39,194 nt of DNA from Leptolyngbyaceae cyanobacterium SM1_4_3 (lineage in GTDB: Bacteria > Cyanobacteriota > Cyanobacteriia > Elainellales > Elainellaceae). Below, piece after piece: positions 1 to 10,304 of the stretch. Below the pieces are notes generated by a model. The model had not been told where the DNA came from and searched no databases. It saw only the letters and a program-made list of their open reading frames with translations. The position numbers and the translations under genes are program-made. Position 1 is the stretch's first letter. Each line of letters begins with the position of its first letter. Location: assembly GCA_012031415.1 (NCBI GenBank), contig JAAUTN010000021.1, positions 1 through 39,194 of the forward strand. The letters run 5' to 3'.

Positions 1-372
1 ATGCGCCCGATCTGATTCAAAGAGTACCCGGGCCTAGATTGCGTCGTCAGGTATGGCTGCGGACGGCATCGGGGTCAGCGGTTAGCCTATGCCACTTCCT
101 GGTGGGAGGCAAGCCATGTGGATGAATATTTGCAGAACCGATCGCTGCCAATTTGGGCAAGTTTGACACGCTTGAGAACTGAGCTACACCGCGACGTGCA
201 GGGAATTTATTACGGCTATTCGCCTGCCCTAGAACTCGCTTTTGAGCAACAGGGTCCCTTTTGGGGTCGCCACTATCTGTTCTGGCATCATGGACAGCCG
301 CTGACGCTAATCTACGAAGTTTTTTCCCCCTATTTAACTCGGTACTTGGGCAATATGCTGAGCGGCAAGTAG
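1..372 (+). pseudogene. Chorismate lyase (cyanobacterial type), 3' part, frameshifted
   Basis: This is the C-terminal part of a cyanobacterial chorismate-pyruvate lyase, which makes 4-hydroxybenzoate for plastoquinone synthesis; the 5' end lies outside the window. The protein is readable in two frames. Bases 3-74 encode PRLRRQVWLRTASG. From about base 76 a different frame continues with QRLAYATSWWEASHVDEY and runs to the stop at 370-372, including GPFWGRHYLFWHHGQPLTLI and EVFSPYL near the end. Removing one base in the GGGGTCAGCGG stretch (71-81) joins the two parts without a gap. The assignment rests on my memory of the family's conserved C-terminal half. The shift could be a real mutation or a sequencing error; the sequence cannot tell these apart. 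Confidence 0.72.
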
Positions 373-840
373 CTCTCATTCAGCTTGTTCAGCAATTTTC
401 TGGAAGAAGCACAGGAAGTGCTGTATCTAAACATCTCTAGAATGCCCGTACCAAGTCGAATTAGTTTGTGTGCGTAAAGTACTTTTAAGAGGTTTTTCTA
501 GAAATATTATTTGAGAATAATCAAGTTGAGGAAGAGATTTGGTTTTGTGCCAGTTGTTGCTGGAGAACATTGAGCTTTCACCGATTTGAACCTACCTTTT
601 AGAATTGAAGGACTTGAGTTTTCTCAAATAAAGGACTTAAGTCTCTTGTTTTACAAGATTGATTCTATGTAGGCTCCAAGTCAAATCGGCAGAGGCACTC
701 CAGATTGTATCTGCTACGTTTGCCTTTCCTCAGATTTAGTCGTCTCACTGTGCCAAGTTTATTCTCTTATCAGATAGAGATGGCTGCATTTTTGCTTACT
801 TTGCTATTAATCCATTTGCTACTAATCCATTGCTGAGATA
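373..840. other. Intergenic region, no gene seen
   Basis: These 468 bases are AT-rich and hold no credible reading frame. A short palindrome, GACTTAAGTC, lies at 634-643 and is followed by TCTTGTTTTA. It resembles a decayed copy of the GGGGCTTAAGCCCC palindrome found at 22944 and 33043, but the match is too short to be sure. The promoter of the downstream cyclic-di-GMP gene should lie here, yet no convincing -35/-10 pair stands out. Confidence 0.5.
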
Positions 841-3800
841 ATGACTGCGAAGGAAAGGAGGCGATCGCTAGATCTGGGTGCGACAACGGCTCATCTGCTG
901 CAAGCGTTAACGCTTTCTATTGGAGCTTCTCCTGATTTTGAAACGGCGCTTGAGGTTGTTTTGCAGCAGGTCTGTCAGTTGACAGATTGGGTATTAGCAG
1001 AAGCCTGGATTCCTGATCAGAAGGTAGGGGTACTAACCTGTAGCCCAATTTGGTACAGCAACCACACTTCACAGGCGCTTGACCGCTTTCGAGAATTTAG
1101 TGAAACCCTGACTTTTTCACCTGGCGTAGGGTTGCCGGGGCGAGTTTGGAGTACTCAACAGCCAGAATGGGAGGCTGATGTTTCTCGCCAGTCTGAAGCT
1201 GCTTTTCGGCGAACCGAGTTGGCGATCGCCGCTGGCTTTAAGTCAGGCTTGGGGATACCCGTCGTTGCCAATGGACAGGTTCTCGCGGTGCTGGTGTTTT
1301 TGATGCAGGACTCTCGTCGCGAAGACTGGCAGTTAGTGAAACTGGTGCGGGCGATCGCCGCTCCTTTGGGAATGTTGATGCAGCTCAAGCAAACCGAGAA
1401 AAATCTTCAAGAGAAAGAAGGATTTTTGCGTCTGCTGCTAGACAACATTTTGCAAGAAATTTTTTGGAAAGATCGAAACTCCATTTATCAAGGCTGTAAT
1501 CGTGAATGGGCTGAGTCACAAGGAATAAGCGATCCTAAAAATGTTGTTGGTTTAGCTGACTATGACCTGCCTCACTCGGCAGAGGAAGCAGATAGCTACC
1601 TTGAACAAGACCGTCAGGTGATGGAAACGGGAGTCCCGATATTGCATCAGGTTGAATTTAGGACTCAACTTGACGGACGGCAAGTTTGGCAAGAGTTCAG
1701 CAAAATTCCTATTCGTAATGCGGCAGGTGAGGTGATTGGGCTGCTGGGAACAATCGAAGATATCACTGAGCGCTGTCGGGTTGAGGAAGCGTTGAAACAG
1801 GCTGAGCAAAAGTATCGCAGCATCTTTGAAAATGCCGTCGAAGGAATCTTTCAAACCTCAATTGAGGGACAGTATCTGATCGCAAACCCAATGCTGGCCC
1901 GCATCTATGGCTATGAATCGGTTGAAGAGCTAATTGCTAACCTCACTGATATTCAGAATCAGCTTTACGTCCAACCCGATCGGCGAACTGAGTTTATCCA
2001 GCTATTGCAAAATCAAGACCTTGTACGAGGCTTTGAATCTGAAGTTTACCGACGCGATGGCAACAAAATTTGGATTTTAGAAAATGCCCGGGCAATTCGA
2101 GGGGCAAATGGGGAACTACTGGGCTATGAAGGCACGGTAGAAGATATCACCGAGCGTAAACAGTCCGAGGCCGCACTACATCGGCGCGATAGTTTGCTTC
2201 AGGGGGTTGCCGAAGCGACTCACTATTTGTTGACTAATCCAAACTGTGAACAGGCGATCGCCCAGTCCCTTAAAGCTCTGGGCACTGCGGCTCAAGTTGA
2301 CCGGGTTTATATCTTTGAAAATCACCCTCATCCCCAAACGGGTGAGGTCGCCATGAGTACTCGGTTTGAGTGGACTCATCCAGAAACTTCCCCGATTTTA
2401 TACGAGTCGCACTGGCAAAACTTGCCCTACACCAACTCAGGGTTGAGCCGCTGGTATCAAACCTTAGCATCTGGTCAGTCGATTGCCGGAATTGTCCGCT
2501 CTTTTCCCCAGGCAGAGCAAAAGCTGCTGATTCAAGACCGGGTTTTGTCGATTCTGCTTGCACCAATTTGGGTGGAGGAGGAATTTTGGGGCTACATCGG
2601 GCTGGATGATTGCCACTCAGAGCGAGAGTGGTCAAAAAATGAAGAGTCGATTTTGATGGCGATCGCTGCCAGTATTGGAGCCGTTTTACAGCGCCGCTGG
2701 ACAGAAGACATGATTCGCTATCAGGCGTTTCACGATCTGCTGACGGGTTTGCCCAATCGAATTTTATTTGGCGATCGCTTGCTCCAGGCGCTCACTCAGT
2801 CCAAACTCCACCAGGGCATGATCGCCGTGATGTTTCTCGATTTAGATCGATTCAAAACCATTAATGACACATTAGGACACGCCATCGGCGACCAGCTTTT
2901 GCAGAATGCTGCTCAGCGTTTGATAAGTTGTCTAAGGGAAAGTGACATGGTTGCTCGCTGGGGCGGCGATGAATTCACCCTGCTGCTACCTCAAATTTCT
3001 TGCGCTGAAGATGCTGCCCAAATCGCTCGACGCATTCTGGAAGTGATGCAGCCAGCCTTTAGCCTAGAGGGACACGAACTTCACATTACCAGCAGCATTG
3101 GCATTGCCCTTTCTCCTCAAGACGGCCTTGATGCCCAGTCGCTACTCAAAAATGCCGACGCTGCGCTCTACCGCGCCAAAGACCAGGGACGCAATAACTA
3201 CCAGTTTTACACAGTAGCGATTAGCTCCGAAGTATCCGAGCAACTGATCTTAAGCAATAGCCTGCATCATGCCCTGGAACGCCAGGAATTTGTCATTTAC
3301 TATCAGCCCCAAATTGATATCCGCACGGGGCAAATCACCCAAATGGAAGCTCTGCTACGCTGGCATCATCCTGACCTGGGCATTATTTCACCTCGAAAGT
3401 TTATTAGCCTAGCAGAAGAAAATGGCTTAATTATTCCAATCGGAGAATGGGTGCTGCAAGCTGCCTGTACCCAGTGCAGAATCTGGCAAGCGATGAACTT
3501 ACCTCCCGTGCGGGTAGCCGTCAACCTATCGGTACGTCAATTTCAACAGCCTCAATTGGTTGAAAGAATTATGCAGGTTCTCCAATCTACTGGGCTGAAT
3601 CCTGCGCTACTGGAGCTAGAAATTACCGAAACCGCAGCGATGCAAAACATCGACCTCAGCATTGACACCTTGCACGAACTAAGAGCAAAGGGAGTTCGCA
3701 TCTCAATGGACGATTTCGGTACGGGCTATTCGTCACTCAGTCATCTAAAAAAATTCCCGCTAGACACGCTTAAAATCGACAGTTCTTTTGTGCAAGACCT

Positions 3801-4020
3801 GACGGACAATTCTGACGACGTTGCCATTATCACTGCCATTGTTGCCCTGGGAAAAGGACTTAAGCTAGCAGTTGTAGCAGAAGGGGTAGAGACTGAGAGC
3901 CAGATGAAATGTTTGCGATCGCTCCACTGCCAGGAAATGCAAGGCTACTGGCTCAGCCCCCCTTTGGCTGTCCAAACTGCTACCCGGTTCCTGCAAACAC
4001 ACCTGCAAGCAGCGCTCTAG
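841..4020 (+). CDS. GAF-PAS-PAS-GAF-GGDEF-EAL cyclic-di-GMP enzyme
   Basis: This 1059-residue cytoplasmic signalling protein combines sensory and cyclic-di-GMP domains. Approximate order: GAF 16-185, PAS 193-310 (ends in GTIEDITER), PAS 320-440 (ends in GTVEDITER), GAF 450-620, GGDEF 635-795, EAL 815-1055. The GGDEF signature is intact at 708-712, with an RESD inhibitory I-site at 699-702, exactly five residues upstream. The EAL signature reads EALLR at 836-840, and the DDFGTG loop is at 957-962, followed by VVAEGVET. Both halves therefore keep their catalytic motifs, so synthesis, degradation or both are possible. No membrane segment or response-regulator domain is visible. The GAF domains lack an obvious bilin-binding cysteine context. 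The TAG stop shares the palindrome CTAG with the stop of convergent pheS. Confidence 0.95.
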   Translation: MTAKERRRSLDLGATTAHLLQALTLSIGASPDFETALEVVLQQVCQLTDWVLAEAWIPDQKVGVLTCSPIWYSNHTSQALDRFREFSETLTFSPGVGLPGRVWSTQQPEWEADVSRQSEAAFRRTELAIAAGFKSGLGIPVVANGQVLAVLVFLMQDSRREDWQLVKLVRAIAAPLGMLMQLKQTEKNLQEKEGFLRLLLDNILQEIFWKDRNSIYQGCNREWAESQGISDPKNVVGLADYDLPHSAEEADSYLEQDRQVMETGVPILHQVEFRTQLDGRQVWQEFSKIPIRNAAGEVIGLLGTIEDITERCRVEEALKQAEQKYRSIFENAVEGIFQTSIEGQYLIANPMLARIYGYESVEELIANLTDIQNQLYVQPDRRTEFIQLLQNQDLVRGFESEVYRRDGNKIWILENARAIRGANGELLGYEGTVEDITERKQSEAALHRRDSLLQGVAEATHYLLTNPNCEQAIAQSLKALGTAAQVDRVYIFENHPHPQTGEVAMSTRFEWTHPETSPILYESHWQNLPYTNSGLSRWYQTLASGQSIAGIVRSFPQAEQKLLIQDRVLSILLAPIWVEEEFWGYIGLDDCHSEREWSKNEESILMAIAASIGAVLQRRWTEDMIRYQAFHDLLTGLPNRILFGDRLLQALTQSKLHQGMIAVMFLDLDRFKTINDTLGHAIGDQLLQNAAQRLISCLRESDMVARWGGDEFTLLLPQISCAEDAAQIARRILEVMQPAFSLEGHELHITSSIGIALSPQDGLDAQSLLKNADAALYRAKDQGRNNYQFYTVAISSEVSEQLILSNSLHHALERQEFVIYYQPQIDIRTGQITQMEALLRWHHPDLGIISPRKFISLAEENGLIIPIGEWVLQAACTQCRIWQAMNLPPVRVAVNLSVRQFQQPQLVERIMQVLQSTGLNPALLELEITETAAMQNIDLSIDTLHELRAKGVRISMDDFGTGYSSLSHLKKFPLDTLKIDSSFVQDLTDNSDDVAIITAIVALGKGLKLAVVAEGVETESQMKCLRSLHCQEMQGYWLSPPLAVQTATRFLQTHLQAAL

Positions 4021-5018
4021 AACTGCCGCAAGAACCTCAGATCACTAGCATACAAACGGCGAATATCATCCAACTGGTGCAGCACCATTGCAAATCGCTC
4101 TACGCCAAACCCGGCTGCAAACCCTGTGTATACTTCAGGGTCATAGCCCACCGCCTTCAGCACATTCGGGTCAACCATGCCACAGCCCAGCACCTCCAGC
4201 CAGCGACCGCGCCACCGCACGTCTACCTCAGCAGACGGCTCCGTGAATGGGAAGAAACTGGGGCGAAAGCGAATTTCTACATCGCCAAACATCGATTCCA
4301 GGAAAACTTTAATCGTGCCCTTCAGATCGGTGAAGGTTAGCCCTTCGTCAACCGCCAGAATTTCAAGCTGATGGAACACCGCAGAATGGGTTGCATCCAC
4401 CGTATCCCGCCGATAGACACGCCCCGGAGCCGCCACTCGAATCGGCGGATCATTTGCCTCCATATAGCGAATCTGTACTGAGGAGGTGTGCGTCCGCAGC
4501 AAATTGCCATCGGGTAGGTAAAAGGTGTCCTGCATATCGCGGGCAGGATGGTCTGCGGGAGTGTTGAGCGCTTCAAAGTTGTAATAGTCAGTTTCCATCT
4601 CTGGACCTTGGGCTACAGTGTAGCCTAGACCCACCAGCACATCTAGCGATCGCTCAATCGTGCTAGTCAACGGATGGATATGTCCCTGAGGAACAAACGC
4701 CCCTGGCATCGTCACATCCAGCGTTTCAGTTTCAAGTTGGGCTTCAATTTGAGCCGCTTGCAGCACTGTTCGTCTCTGGTCAAGGGCAGCCTGTAGCGAC
4801 TCTTTGACCTCGTTCGCCAGAGCACCAATGCGGGGACGTTCTGCCGCATCCAACCTGCCCATGTTCCCCAACACCTGTGGCAACTGTCCTTTTTTACCCA
4901 GATATTTGATTCGCAGTGGCTCAAGTTGTTCCAAGTTTTCAACAGTGGCGATCGCCTGCTGCGCTTCCTGGCGCAAATTTGCCAGTTGAGACTCAAGTTC
5001 GCTAAGCTGTGTGGTCAT
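4017..5018 (-). CDS. pheS: Phenylalanine-tRNA ligase alpha subunit
   Basis: PheS, 333 residues, is the catalytic subunit of the class II (alpha-beta)2 enzyme that charges tRNA-Phe with phenylalanine. The N-terminal third (about 1-90) is the coiled-coil tRNA-binding arm, beginning [17 protein letters not shown]. The class II core follows. Motif 2 lies around [12 protein letters not shown], and motif 3 is [18 protein letters not shown] near the C-terminus. Length and both ends match the family. pheT is not adjacent, as is usual in cyanobacteria. The gene is convergent with the cyclic-di-GMP gene, and the two stop codons overlap in CTAG (4017-4020). The 14-base repeats just upstream (5052-5093) lie in its likely leader or promoter. 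Confidence 0.97.
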   Translation of the reverse strand: MTTQLSELESQLANLRQEAQQAIATVENLEQLEPLRIKYLGKKGQLPQVLGNMGRLDAAERPRIGALANEVKESLQAALDQRRTVLQAAQIEAQLETETLDVTMPGAFVPQGHIHPLTSTIERSLDVLVGLGYTVAQGPEMETDYYNFEALNTPADHPARDMQDTFYLPDGNLLRTHTSSVQIRYMEANDPPIRVAAPGRVYRRDTVDATHSAVFHQLEILAVDEGLTFTDLKGTIKVFLESMFGDVEIRFRPSFFPFTEPSAEVDVRWRGRWLEVLGCGMVDPNVLKAVGYDPEVYTGFAAGFGVERFAMVLHQLDDIRRLYASDLRFLRQF

Positions 5019-5051
5019 GCCTGTAATGATCTAAGGTAATCGTCAGTGGTT

Positions 5052-5093
5052 GTCAAGAGTTGATCGTCAAGAATTGATCGTCAAGATATAGTC
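5052..5093. repeat. 14-bp tandem repeat, three units
   Basis: Units GTCAAGAGTTGATC (5052-5065), GTCAAGAATTGATC (5066-5079) and the degenerate GTCAAGATATAGTC (5080-5093) run head to tail. They lie in the 234-base spacer between divergent pheS and surE. This could be replication slippage or a multi-site regulatory element; no function is shown. Confidence 0.8.
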
Positions 5094-5252
5094 GTGCAAA
5101 CAGAGGCTGAGATACGATGCCAGCATATCTCAGTCTATCTTCTTAGCTGTCTCTAAGTCAGTGGGAAAGTTAGCCTCCGCCTTTATTAACTTTTAATAAA
5201 AACTGTTTAGTAAGGATGATTATAGGTTCTGCTCAATTCCCTATGTGACTGC

Positions 5253-6098
5253 ATGAATCTGCTGATTAGTAATGACGATGGCATCTTTGCTCAGGGCATT
5301 CGTACCCTTGCGAATACCCTGGCAGCGTCTGGGCATCAGGTTACAGTTGTTTGCCCTGACCGTGAACGCTCAGCCACTGGGCACGGCTTGACCATTCATG
5401 ACCCGATTCGAGTGGAGGCCATCGATTCAGTTTTTCACTCTACCATTAGAGCTTGGGCCTGTTCAGGCACTCCCTCTGACTGCGTTAAATTAGCATTAGG
5501 AGGACTGCTAGACAGCCCACCTAGCATCGTTTTGTCAGGAATTAATCACGGTTCTAACTTAGGAACAGACGTACTTTATTCCGGTACAGTCTCTGCCGCA
5601 ATGGAAGGACTAATAGAAGGAATTCCCAGCATTGCCTTTAGTCTGGCTAGCTTCTCCAATCAGGACTTTCAGCCCGCTGCCAACTTTGCCCAAACCCTAG
5701 TTGATCGCATTGCCAAACACCCTTTGCCCTACGCGATGCTACTCAACGTCAACATTCCAGCAGTCCGTCAGCAGGATATTATCGGAGTTGCACTAACTCG
5801 TCAGGGAATTCGTCGCTATTTTGATACGTTTGAGAAGCGAGTCGATCCTCGTGGCAAAACCTATTACTGGTTAGCTGGAGAATTAATTGAAGAAGTTTCC
5901 GACCTAGATAATCCAACTCTATCCCCAGCAGCGGGTATGTCAGACCTAAACCTGGAATGGGCAAGTCAAACTATGACCGATGTTCAGGCAATTCGTCAAA
6001 ATTACATCACAGTTACACCCCTTCAATACAACTTAACGTGTAAGCTAGGACTAGCAAACTTAAAGGATTGGCAGCTAGACTTCTTTAAATGTCCCTGA
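5253..6098 (+). CDS. surE: 5'/3'-nucleotidase SurE
   Basis: SurE, 281 residues, is a metal-dependent survival phosphatase that dephosphorylates 5'- and 3'-nucleoside monophosphates and short polyphosphates in the cytoplasm. The N-terminus [10 protein letters not shown] carries the metal-binding Asp8 and Asp9. The motif [13 protein letters not shown] at about 34-46 supplies Ser40. [25 protein letters not shown], in the first half, supplies the conserved Asn and the phosphate-binding loop. Length is slightly above the usual 250-270 because of a C-terminal tail. It is divergent from pheS. No strong ribosome binding site precedes the ATG, but the motif at the extreme N-terminus fixes the start. 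Confidence 0.96.
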   Translation: MNLLISNDDGIFAQGIRTLANTLAASGHQVTVVCPDRERSATGHGLTIHDPIRVEAIDSVFHSTIRAWACSGTPSDCVKLALGGLLDSPPSIVLSGINHGSNLGTDVLYSGTVSAAMEGLIEGIPSIAFSLASFSNQDFQPAANFAQTLVDRIAKHPLPYAMLLNVNIPAVRQQDIIGVALTRQGIRRYFDTFEKRVDPRGKTYYWLAGELIEEVSDLDNPTLSPAAGMSDLNLEWASQTMTDVQAIRQNYITVTPLQYNLTCKLGLANLKDWQLDFFKCP

Positions 6099-6384
6099 AT
6101 GGGGCAGCTGATTGGGTAGATATTATTATGAGTTCTCCAGATTGATAGTGAGAAAACAGTCTAAACTAGAGGGAGTAGGCAGCATTCCGGCTGGGCTGAA
6201 GTATCTGTCTGCTGGTTTAGAAACCTTCAGGGGTGCTTCGTAAAGTTTTCTACCAATCTGCAACAGAAGTTATGTTCCCAGGGCGCGGTGTCTACATAAT
6301 CTGGGTTAACTAGGATTGAAGTTGCGGACACTTGGAATCGAAACTCATCTTTTGAGACTCGGTGGAATCCAGAAAGAGATACTC

Positions 6385-7368
6385 ATGTCTAACATACAAG
6401 ACCAATTTACAGTTCATTTCTGGGGTGTGAGAGGAAGCATTGCCTGTCCGGGGGCAGAGACTGTTCGCTATGGCGGCAATACGTCCTGTGTGGAGATGCG
6501 AATTGGTGGGCATCGCCTCATTTTTGACGGTGGAACGGGGTTGCGAGTGTTAGGGCAGACCCTTCTGCGAGAGATGCCGCTTGAGGCGTATATGTTCTTT
6601 ACTCACTCTCACTGGGACCACATTCAGGGGTTTCCATTTTGCGTTCCGGCTTTTATTAGGGGCAATCGATTTCACATCTACGGGGCGATCGCCCCCAATG
6701 GCTCTACGATTGAGCAACGGTTAAACGACCAAATGCTTCACCCCAACTTCCCTGTGCCGCTGCAAATCATGGGGGCTGACCTGGAGTTTAACGACATTGA
6801 AGTCGGTGAGTCCGTTCAGATCGACGACATCCTTGTAGAAAACGCCCTGCTTAACCACCCCGGCGAGGCAGTTGGCTATCGGGTTAGCTGGCGCGGCTGT
6901 GTTGCCTCCTACGTCACTGATACCGAACATTTTCCCGATCGCCTGGACGAAAACGTTCTTTGGCTGGCTCATGAAGCCGATGTTTTGATCTACGACGCAA
7001 CCTACACCGACGAAGAATATTACTCTGAAAGGTCGAGTAAGGTTGGCTGGGGTCACTCGACCTGGCAAGAAGCTGTCAAGATAGCCGAAGCCGCTAACGT
7101 CAAGAAGCTGGTGATCTTTCACCACGATCCTCTACACAGCGACGATTTTATGGATCGGGTAAAAGAAAAAACGGCTGAGCGCTTCCCCAACAGCCTTGTA
7201 GCCTGGGAAGGGTTGGAGCTATCGATTACACCTCCAGAGCTTGTAGCGGATGCGAATGGGGGCGATCGCAACGGGTCTGAAGCCCACCATACTAACGGTT
7301 CAAGCAATAGTTCGCTTGAGTCGGGGGCGATCGCCATGCCCGAAAAACAGGTGTCTGCCCAGATTTAA
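6385..7368 (+). CDS. MBL-fold metal-dependent hydrolase
   Basis: A 327-residue metallo-beta-lactamase-fold protein. The zinc motif is H74-x-H76-x-D78-H79 within FTHSHWDHIQGFPF. Further expected ligands lie in LLNHPGEAVGYR, YVTDTEHF and LVIFHHDPLHSDD. The beginning VHFWGVRGSIACPG is typical of the family of RNase Z- and cyclic-nucleotide-phosphodiesterase-like hydrolases; the substrate is not known. I chose the ATG at 6385 because AGAAAGAGA lies just upstream and domain homology begins directly after it. A TTG 69 bases further up would add a tail of no recognisable kind. The last 40 or so residues are a low-complexity Asn/Ser/Gly tail rich in HIP1-derived codons, probably disordered. Confidence 0.88.
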   Translation: MSNIQDQFTVHFWGVRGSIACPGAETVRYGGNTSCVEMRIGGHRLIFDGGTGLRVLGQTLLREMPLEAYMFFTHSHWDHIQGFPFCVPAFIRGNRFHIYGAIAPNGSTIEQRLNDQMLHPNFPVPLQIMGADLEFNDIEVGESVQIDDILVENALLNHPGEAVGYRVSWRGCVASYVTDTEHFPDRLDENVLWLAHEADVLIYDATYTDEEYYSERSSKVGWGHSTWQEAVKIAEAANVKKLVIFHHDPLHSDDFMDRVKEKTAERFPNSLVAWEGLELSITPPELVADANGGDRNGSEAHHTNGSSNSSLESGAIAMPEKQVSAQI

Positions 7369-7434
7369 CCCTCTCCAAAAATCTTTCCAGGGCAAAAGTT
7401 TGGCAATTGGCTGATGTATGTCAAAATGTAAAGC

Positions 7435-8409
7435 GTGTGGATCACTTCTTCTCTGACTACCGCTAAATCGCCGACTCTCGTTGCCTTAGGGAATTTTGAT
7501 GGCGTGCATCGAGGGCACCAGCAGGTTATTCAGCCTGTGCTGTCTGCTGCGGCATCTACACCCGCTGCTGGACACGCTACTGTAGTTACCTTTCGCCCTC
7601 ACCCCCAAGAATTTTTTACAGGCGAGAGCCGCCCTCTGCTCACTCCTTTGGATGAAAAAGCGGCTTATTTGAGCAGATTGGGCGTTGAACAGCTAGTCTT
7701 GTTGCCTTTTGACCGGGCGCTGGCCAATCTGACCCCTGAGCAATTTGTTGAAACAATATTGGTACAGCATTTGCAGGCTCGTCAAATTAGCGTGGGTGAA
7801 GATTTTTGTTTCGGGCGCAAGCGATCGGGGACGGCAAAAGATTTGCAGGCGATCGCCGCCCCCTTCGGCATTCAGGTTCAGATTATTCCTCTCCATACCC
7901 TTGATGGCGAACGGATTAGCAGTTCTGCAATTCGTCAGGCGCTGCAAGCAGGCGATCTAACCAAAGCCAATCGGCTTCTAGGCAGACCCTACAGCCTGGT
8001 GGGTCAAGTTATCGAAGGGCAGCAGCTAGGCAGAGCAATTGGCTTTCCGACTGCCAATCTGAAACTTCCAGACGAAAAATTTTTGCCGCGTCAAGGGGTT
8101 TACTGCGTTTGGGTTTACCTGTCTGAGTCGAGCCACTCTAACTCAAGCCATTCCCCGCAGGCGCTACCAGGCGTGATGAATATTGGCGATCGCCCCACCG
8201 TAGGCGGACTTCAGCAAACGACAGAAGTTCACCTGCTAGACTGGTCAGGCGATCTGTACGGGCAAACGCTAACCGTAAACCTGGCAGATTTTTTGCGTCC
8301 CGAGCAAAAATTTGTCTCTCTGGAGGCGCTAAAAGCCCAAATTCAGACTGATTCCACTACTGCTCGTTCCATCCTTACTGCCGCTCCTGCTACCTCTTTA
8401 GAGGTTTAA
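7435..8409 (+). CDS. ribF: Bifunctional riboflavin kinase / FAD synthetase
   Basis: RibF, 324 residues, phosphorylates riboflavin to FMN and then adenylates FMN to FAD. The N-terminal nucleotidyltransferase half contains GNFDGVHRGHQ (about 18-28), FGRKRSGT and the ISSSAIR motif. The C-terminal riboflavin kinase half contains GRAIGFPTANL, RQGVYCVWV, NIGDRPTVGG and the terminal FLRPEQKFVSLEALKAQI. The start is GTG, since ATGs just upstream meet a stop at once. Fifty-one bases separate it from the MoxR gene downstream, so the two may be cotranscribed. No FMN riboswitch-like structure is apparent in the short upstream gap. Confidence 0.95.
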   Translation: MWITSSLTTAKSPTLVALGNFDGVHRGHQQVIQPVLSAAASTPAAGHATVVTFRPHPQEFFTGESRPLLTPLDEKAAYLSRLGVEQLVLLPFDRALANLTPEQFVETILVQHLQARQISVGEDFCFGRKRSGTAKDLQAIAAPFGIQVQIIPLHTLDGERISSSAIRQALQAGDLTKANRLLGRPYSLVGQVIEGQQLGRAIGFPTANLKLPDEKFLPRQGVYCVWVYLSESSHSNSSHSPQALPGVMNIGDRPTVGGLQQTTEVHLLDWSGDLYGQTLTVNLADFLRPEQKFVSLEALKAQIQTDSTTARSILTAAPATSLEV

Positions 8410-8460
8410 TGTACACATCCCTTTTGAACGGTAGGGTTATTTAACAGATTTAATAGATTT

Positions 8461-9369
8461 ATGAGAGAGAGCATCGAGCGGCTAACGCAAAATCTAGGGC
8501 GCACTATCGTTGGGAAAACAGATGCCATTCAACTGGTGCTGGTTGCTCTCTTGTCGGGAGGCCATGCTCTGCTAGAAGACGTGCCTGGAGTCGGCAAGAC
8601 TCTATTAGCAAAATCCCTCGCCCGCTCAATTGACGGTAGATTTCAGCGCATCCAATGTACCCCTGACCTGCTGCCAACTGACGTAACAGGGACTAATATT
8701 TGGAATCCTAGTCGCGGCGAGTTTGAATTTTTGCCCGGGCCAGTGTTTGCAAACGTGCTGCTGGCAGACGAGATTAATCGGGCAACGCCCCGCACCCAGT
8801 CAGCCCTGCTGGAGGTAATGGAAGAACAGCAGGTGACAGTCGATGGCGTGTCTCGTGCCGTACCTGTGCCCTTTTTTGTGATTGCAACCCAAAACCCCAT
8901 TGAGTATCAGGGCACCTTTCCGCTGCCCGAAGCCCAAATGGATCGGTTTGCGCTGTCTCTGTCGCTGGGCTACCCCAGTGAGGCGGAAGAATTGCAGATG
9001 TTGCAGCGCTTAAGCCACGATGTCAGCCCTGAAGAATTGCAGCCCTGCATTTCCCTGGAAGAGATGAAAGCCCTGCGCCGTCTTTGCACTCAAGTAAAAG
9101 TTGAAACCCATTTGCAGCAATACATTCTTGACCTGGTGCGATCGACTCGTCAGGATGAGGAGGTAACGCTGGGAGTCAGCCCGCGTGGCGCGGTTGCTTT
9201 ACATCGAACAACCCAAGCACTAGCTTTTCTAGAAGGCAGAGATTACGCAATACCGGATGACACTAAGTTTCTCGCACCTCATGTGTTATCTCATCGGCTG
9301 ATTCCAACGGGAGGACGCAAAGCAAAAGCAGTAGTCGAGCGGCTGCTGCGTTCTGTGCCAATTCCCTAG
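8461..9369 (+). CDS. MoxR-family AAA+ ATPase
   Basis: A 302-residue AAA+ ATPase of the MoxR group, which act as chaperone-like factors maturing partner proteins, often von Willebrand factor A-domain proteins or metal enzymes. Walker A is GVGKT at 43-47 and Walker B is LLADE with D103 E104. The family hallmarks PGPVFANVLLADEINR and ATQNPIEYQGTFPLPEAQMD are intact, as is the sensor-2 region near VSPRGAVAL. Unusually for MoxR loci, no DUF58 or VWA partner follows. The neighbours are ribF upstream and a pseudopilin downstream, so the client is unknown. Confidence 0.93.
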   Translation: MRESIERLTQNLGRTIVGKTDAIQLVLVALLSGGHALLEDVPGVGKTLLAKSLARSIDGRFQRIQCTPDLLPTDVTGTNIWNPSRGEFEFLPGPVFANVLLADEINRATPRTQSALLEVMEEQQVTVDGVSRAVPVPFFVIATQNPIEYQGTFPLPEAQMDRFALSLSLGYPSEAEELQMLQRLSHDVSPEELQPCISLEEMKALRRLCTQVKVETHLQQYILDLVRSTRQDEEVTLGVSPRGAVALHRTTQALAFLEGRDYAIPDDTKFLAPHVLSHRLIPTGGRKAKAVVERLLRSVPIP

Positions 9370-9489
9370 CGCTGTAGTCTAGCACCATAGTATGAGTTGT
9401 GGCGTTATGAGAACGAGAACGACCTAATGGGAATGCTATGGGTGATTCGCAGGCAAAGCTTGTGAGTTGTAGTCATCCGGGTGCTTCCT

Positions 9490-10077
9490 ATGAAAATTAG
9501 TCGTCGTGCTGCGCTTTGTTTACTGCGAAGAACTCAATTCGTTGCTCCTGGGAAACGAACTCTAAGGTTATCCAGAGGCTATACCTTACAGGAGCTTTTG
9601 ATTATAGTTGCCATTATGGGAATTTTGGCGGCGATCGCCGCTCCCTCATGGCTCACCCTCTACAACACCTTCAAGCTCAACGCTGCCCGCAGCCAGGTTC
9701 ATCAAATTATTCGTCAGGCTCAGCACGAAGCAATTCGACATCACGTTAGTTGGCAGGCTAGTTTTCGAGACACCAACGGTACAGTTCAGTGGGCTGTCCA
9801 TCCTGTAACGACTTCACCAGCTTTGACTAACTGGCAAAACCTGTATACCGATGTCAGAATTGATGTAGAAGCTACAACTTTCCGACCATCCAGTGGCATT
9901 TATAAAACTCAGTTCAACCATAAAGGACACGCAAACGTTTTGGGTCGCTTAACTCTCTCGACTGCTACTAATGGCGGCAGAATCAAACGGTGTGTGATCG
10001 TCTCTACCTTGTTGGGAGCAGTCAGAGATGGAGAGGGACACTCTCGCCCCGACCGCGACGGTAGATATTGTTACTAA
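9490..10077 (+). CDS. Type IV pilin-like protein, GspH/FimT family
   Basis: A prepilin-type protein of about 195 residues. A basic leader of about 30 residues ends in LSRG, and the mature part begins YTLQELLIIVAIMGILAAIA. It has the conserved Glu at mature position +5 and the hydrophobic helix that builds pilin filaments. Prepilin peptidase should cut between Gly and Tyr. The C-terminal stretch CVIVSTLLGAVRDGEG resembles the GspH/FimT minor pseudopilin domain. In-frame GTG (9481) and ATG (9490) are both possible starts; neither has a clear ribosome binding site, and I prefer ATG. It stands alone, with no other pilus genes nearby. It probably contributes to type IV pilus assembly or to DNA uptake in the envelope. 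Confidence 0.85.
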   Translation: MKISRRAALCLLRRTQFVAPGKRTLRLSRGYTLQELLIIVAIMGILAAIAAPSWLTLYNTFKLNAARSQVHQIIRQAQHEAIRHHVSWQASFRDTNGTVQWAVHPVTTSPALTNWQNLYTDVRIDVEATTFRPSSGIYKTQFNHKGHANVLGRLTLSTATNGGRIKRCVIVSTLLGAVRDGEGHSRPDRDGRYCY

Positions 10078-10304
10078 AAACACAGATCCTAACCAAGTGG
10101 GCTGTTGAGTTCTACATAACGCCTAAAGCTCATAAGTTTTTCCGTAAGTTTCTATAGTTCATCTAAAGTTCAGCCCCGTTCTAGAGATGCCTTCCTAAGA
10201 TAGAAGATAAGGGTACTCAGGCATTGCAATATTGGAGGCAAGCTTCAAATGGTTGTCTGATTGCAGCCTGAACTACAAACGCCAGACGCGGAGGAAGGAA
10301 CTTT

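Noticed and set aside
118-372. A free-standing 84-residue gene starting at ATG 118
   Set aside because: Its sequence is the C-terminal part of chorismate lyase, and homology continues upstream of the ATG, so it is a gene fragment.
2176-2635. Open frames antisense to the cyclic-di-GMP gene
   Set aside because: The sense strand encodes a continuous GAF domain here; the antisense frames have no domains or ribosome binding sites.
7381-7434. Possible FMN riboswitch ahead of ribF
   Set aside because: The gap from the upstream stop to the ribF start is only 66 bases and shows none of the conserved RFN helices.
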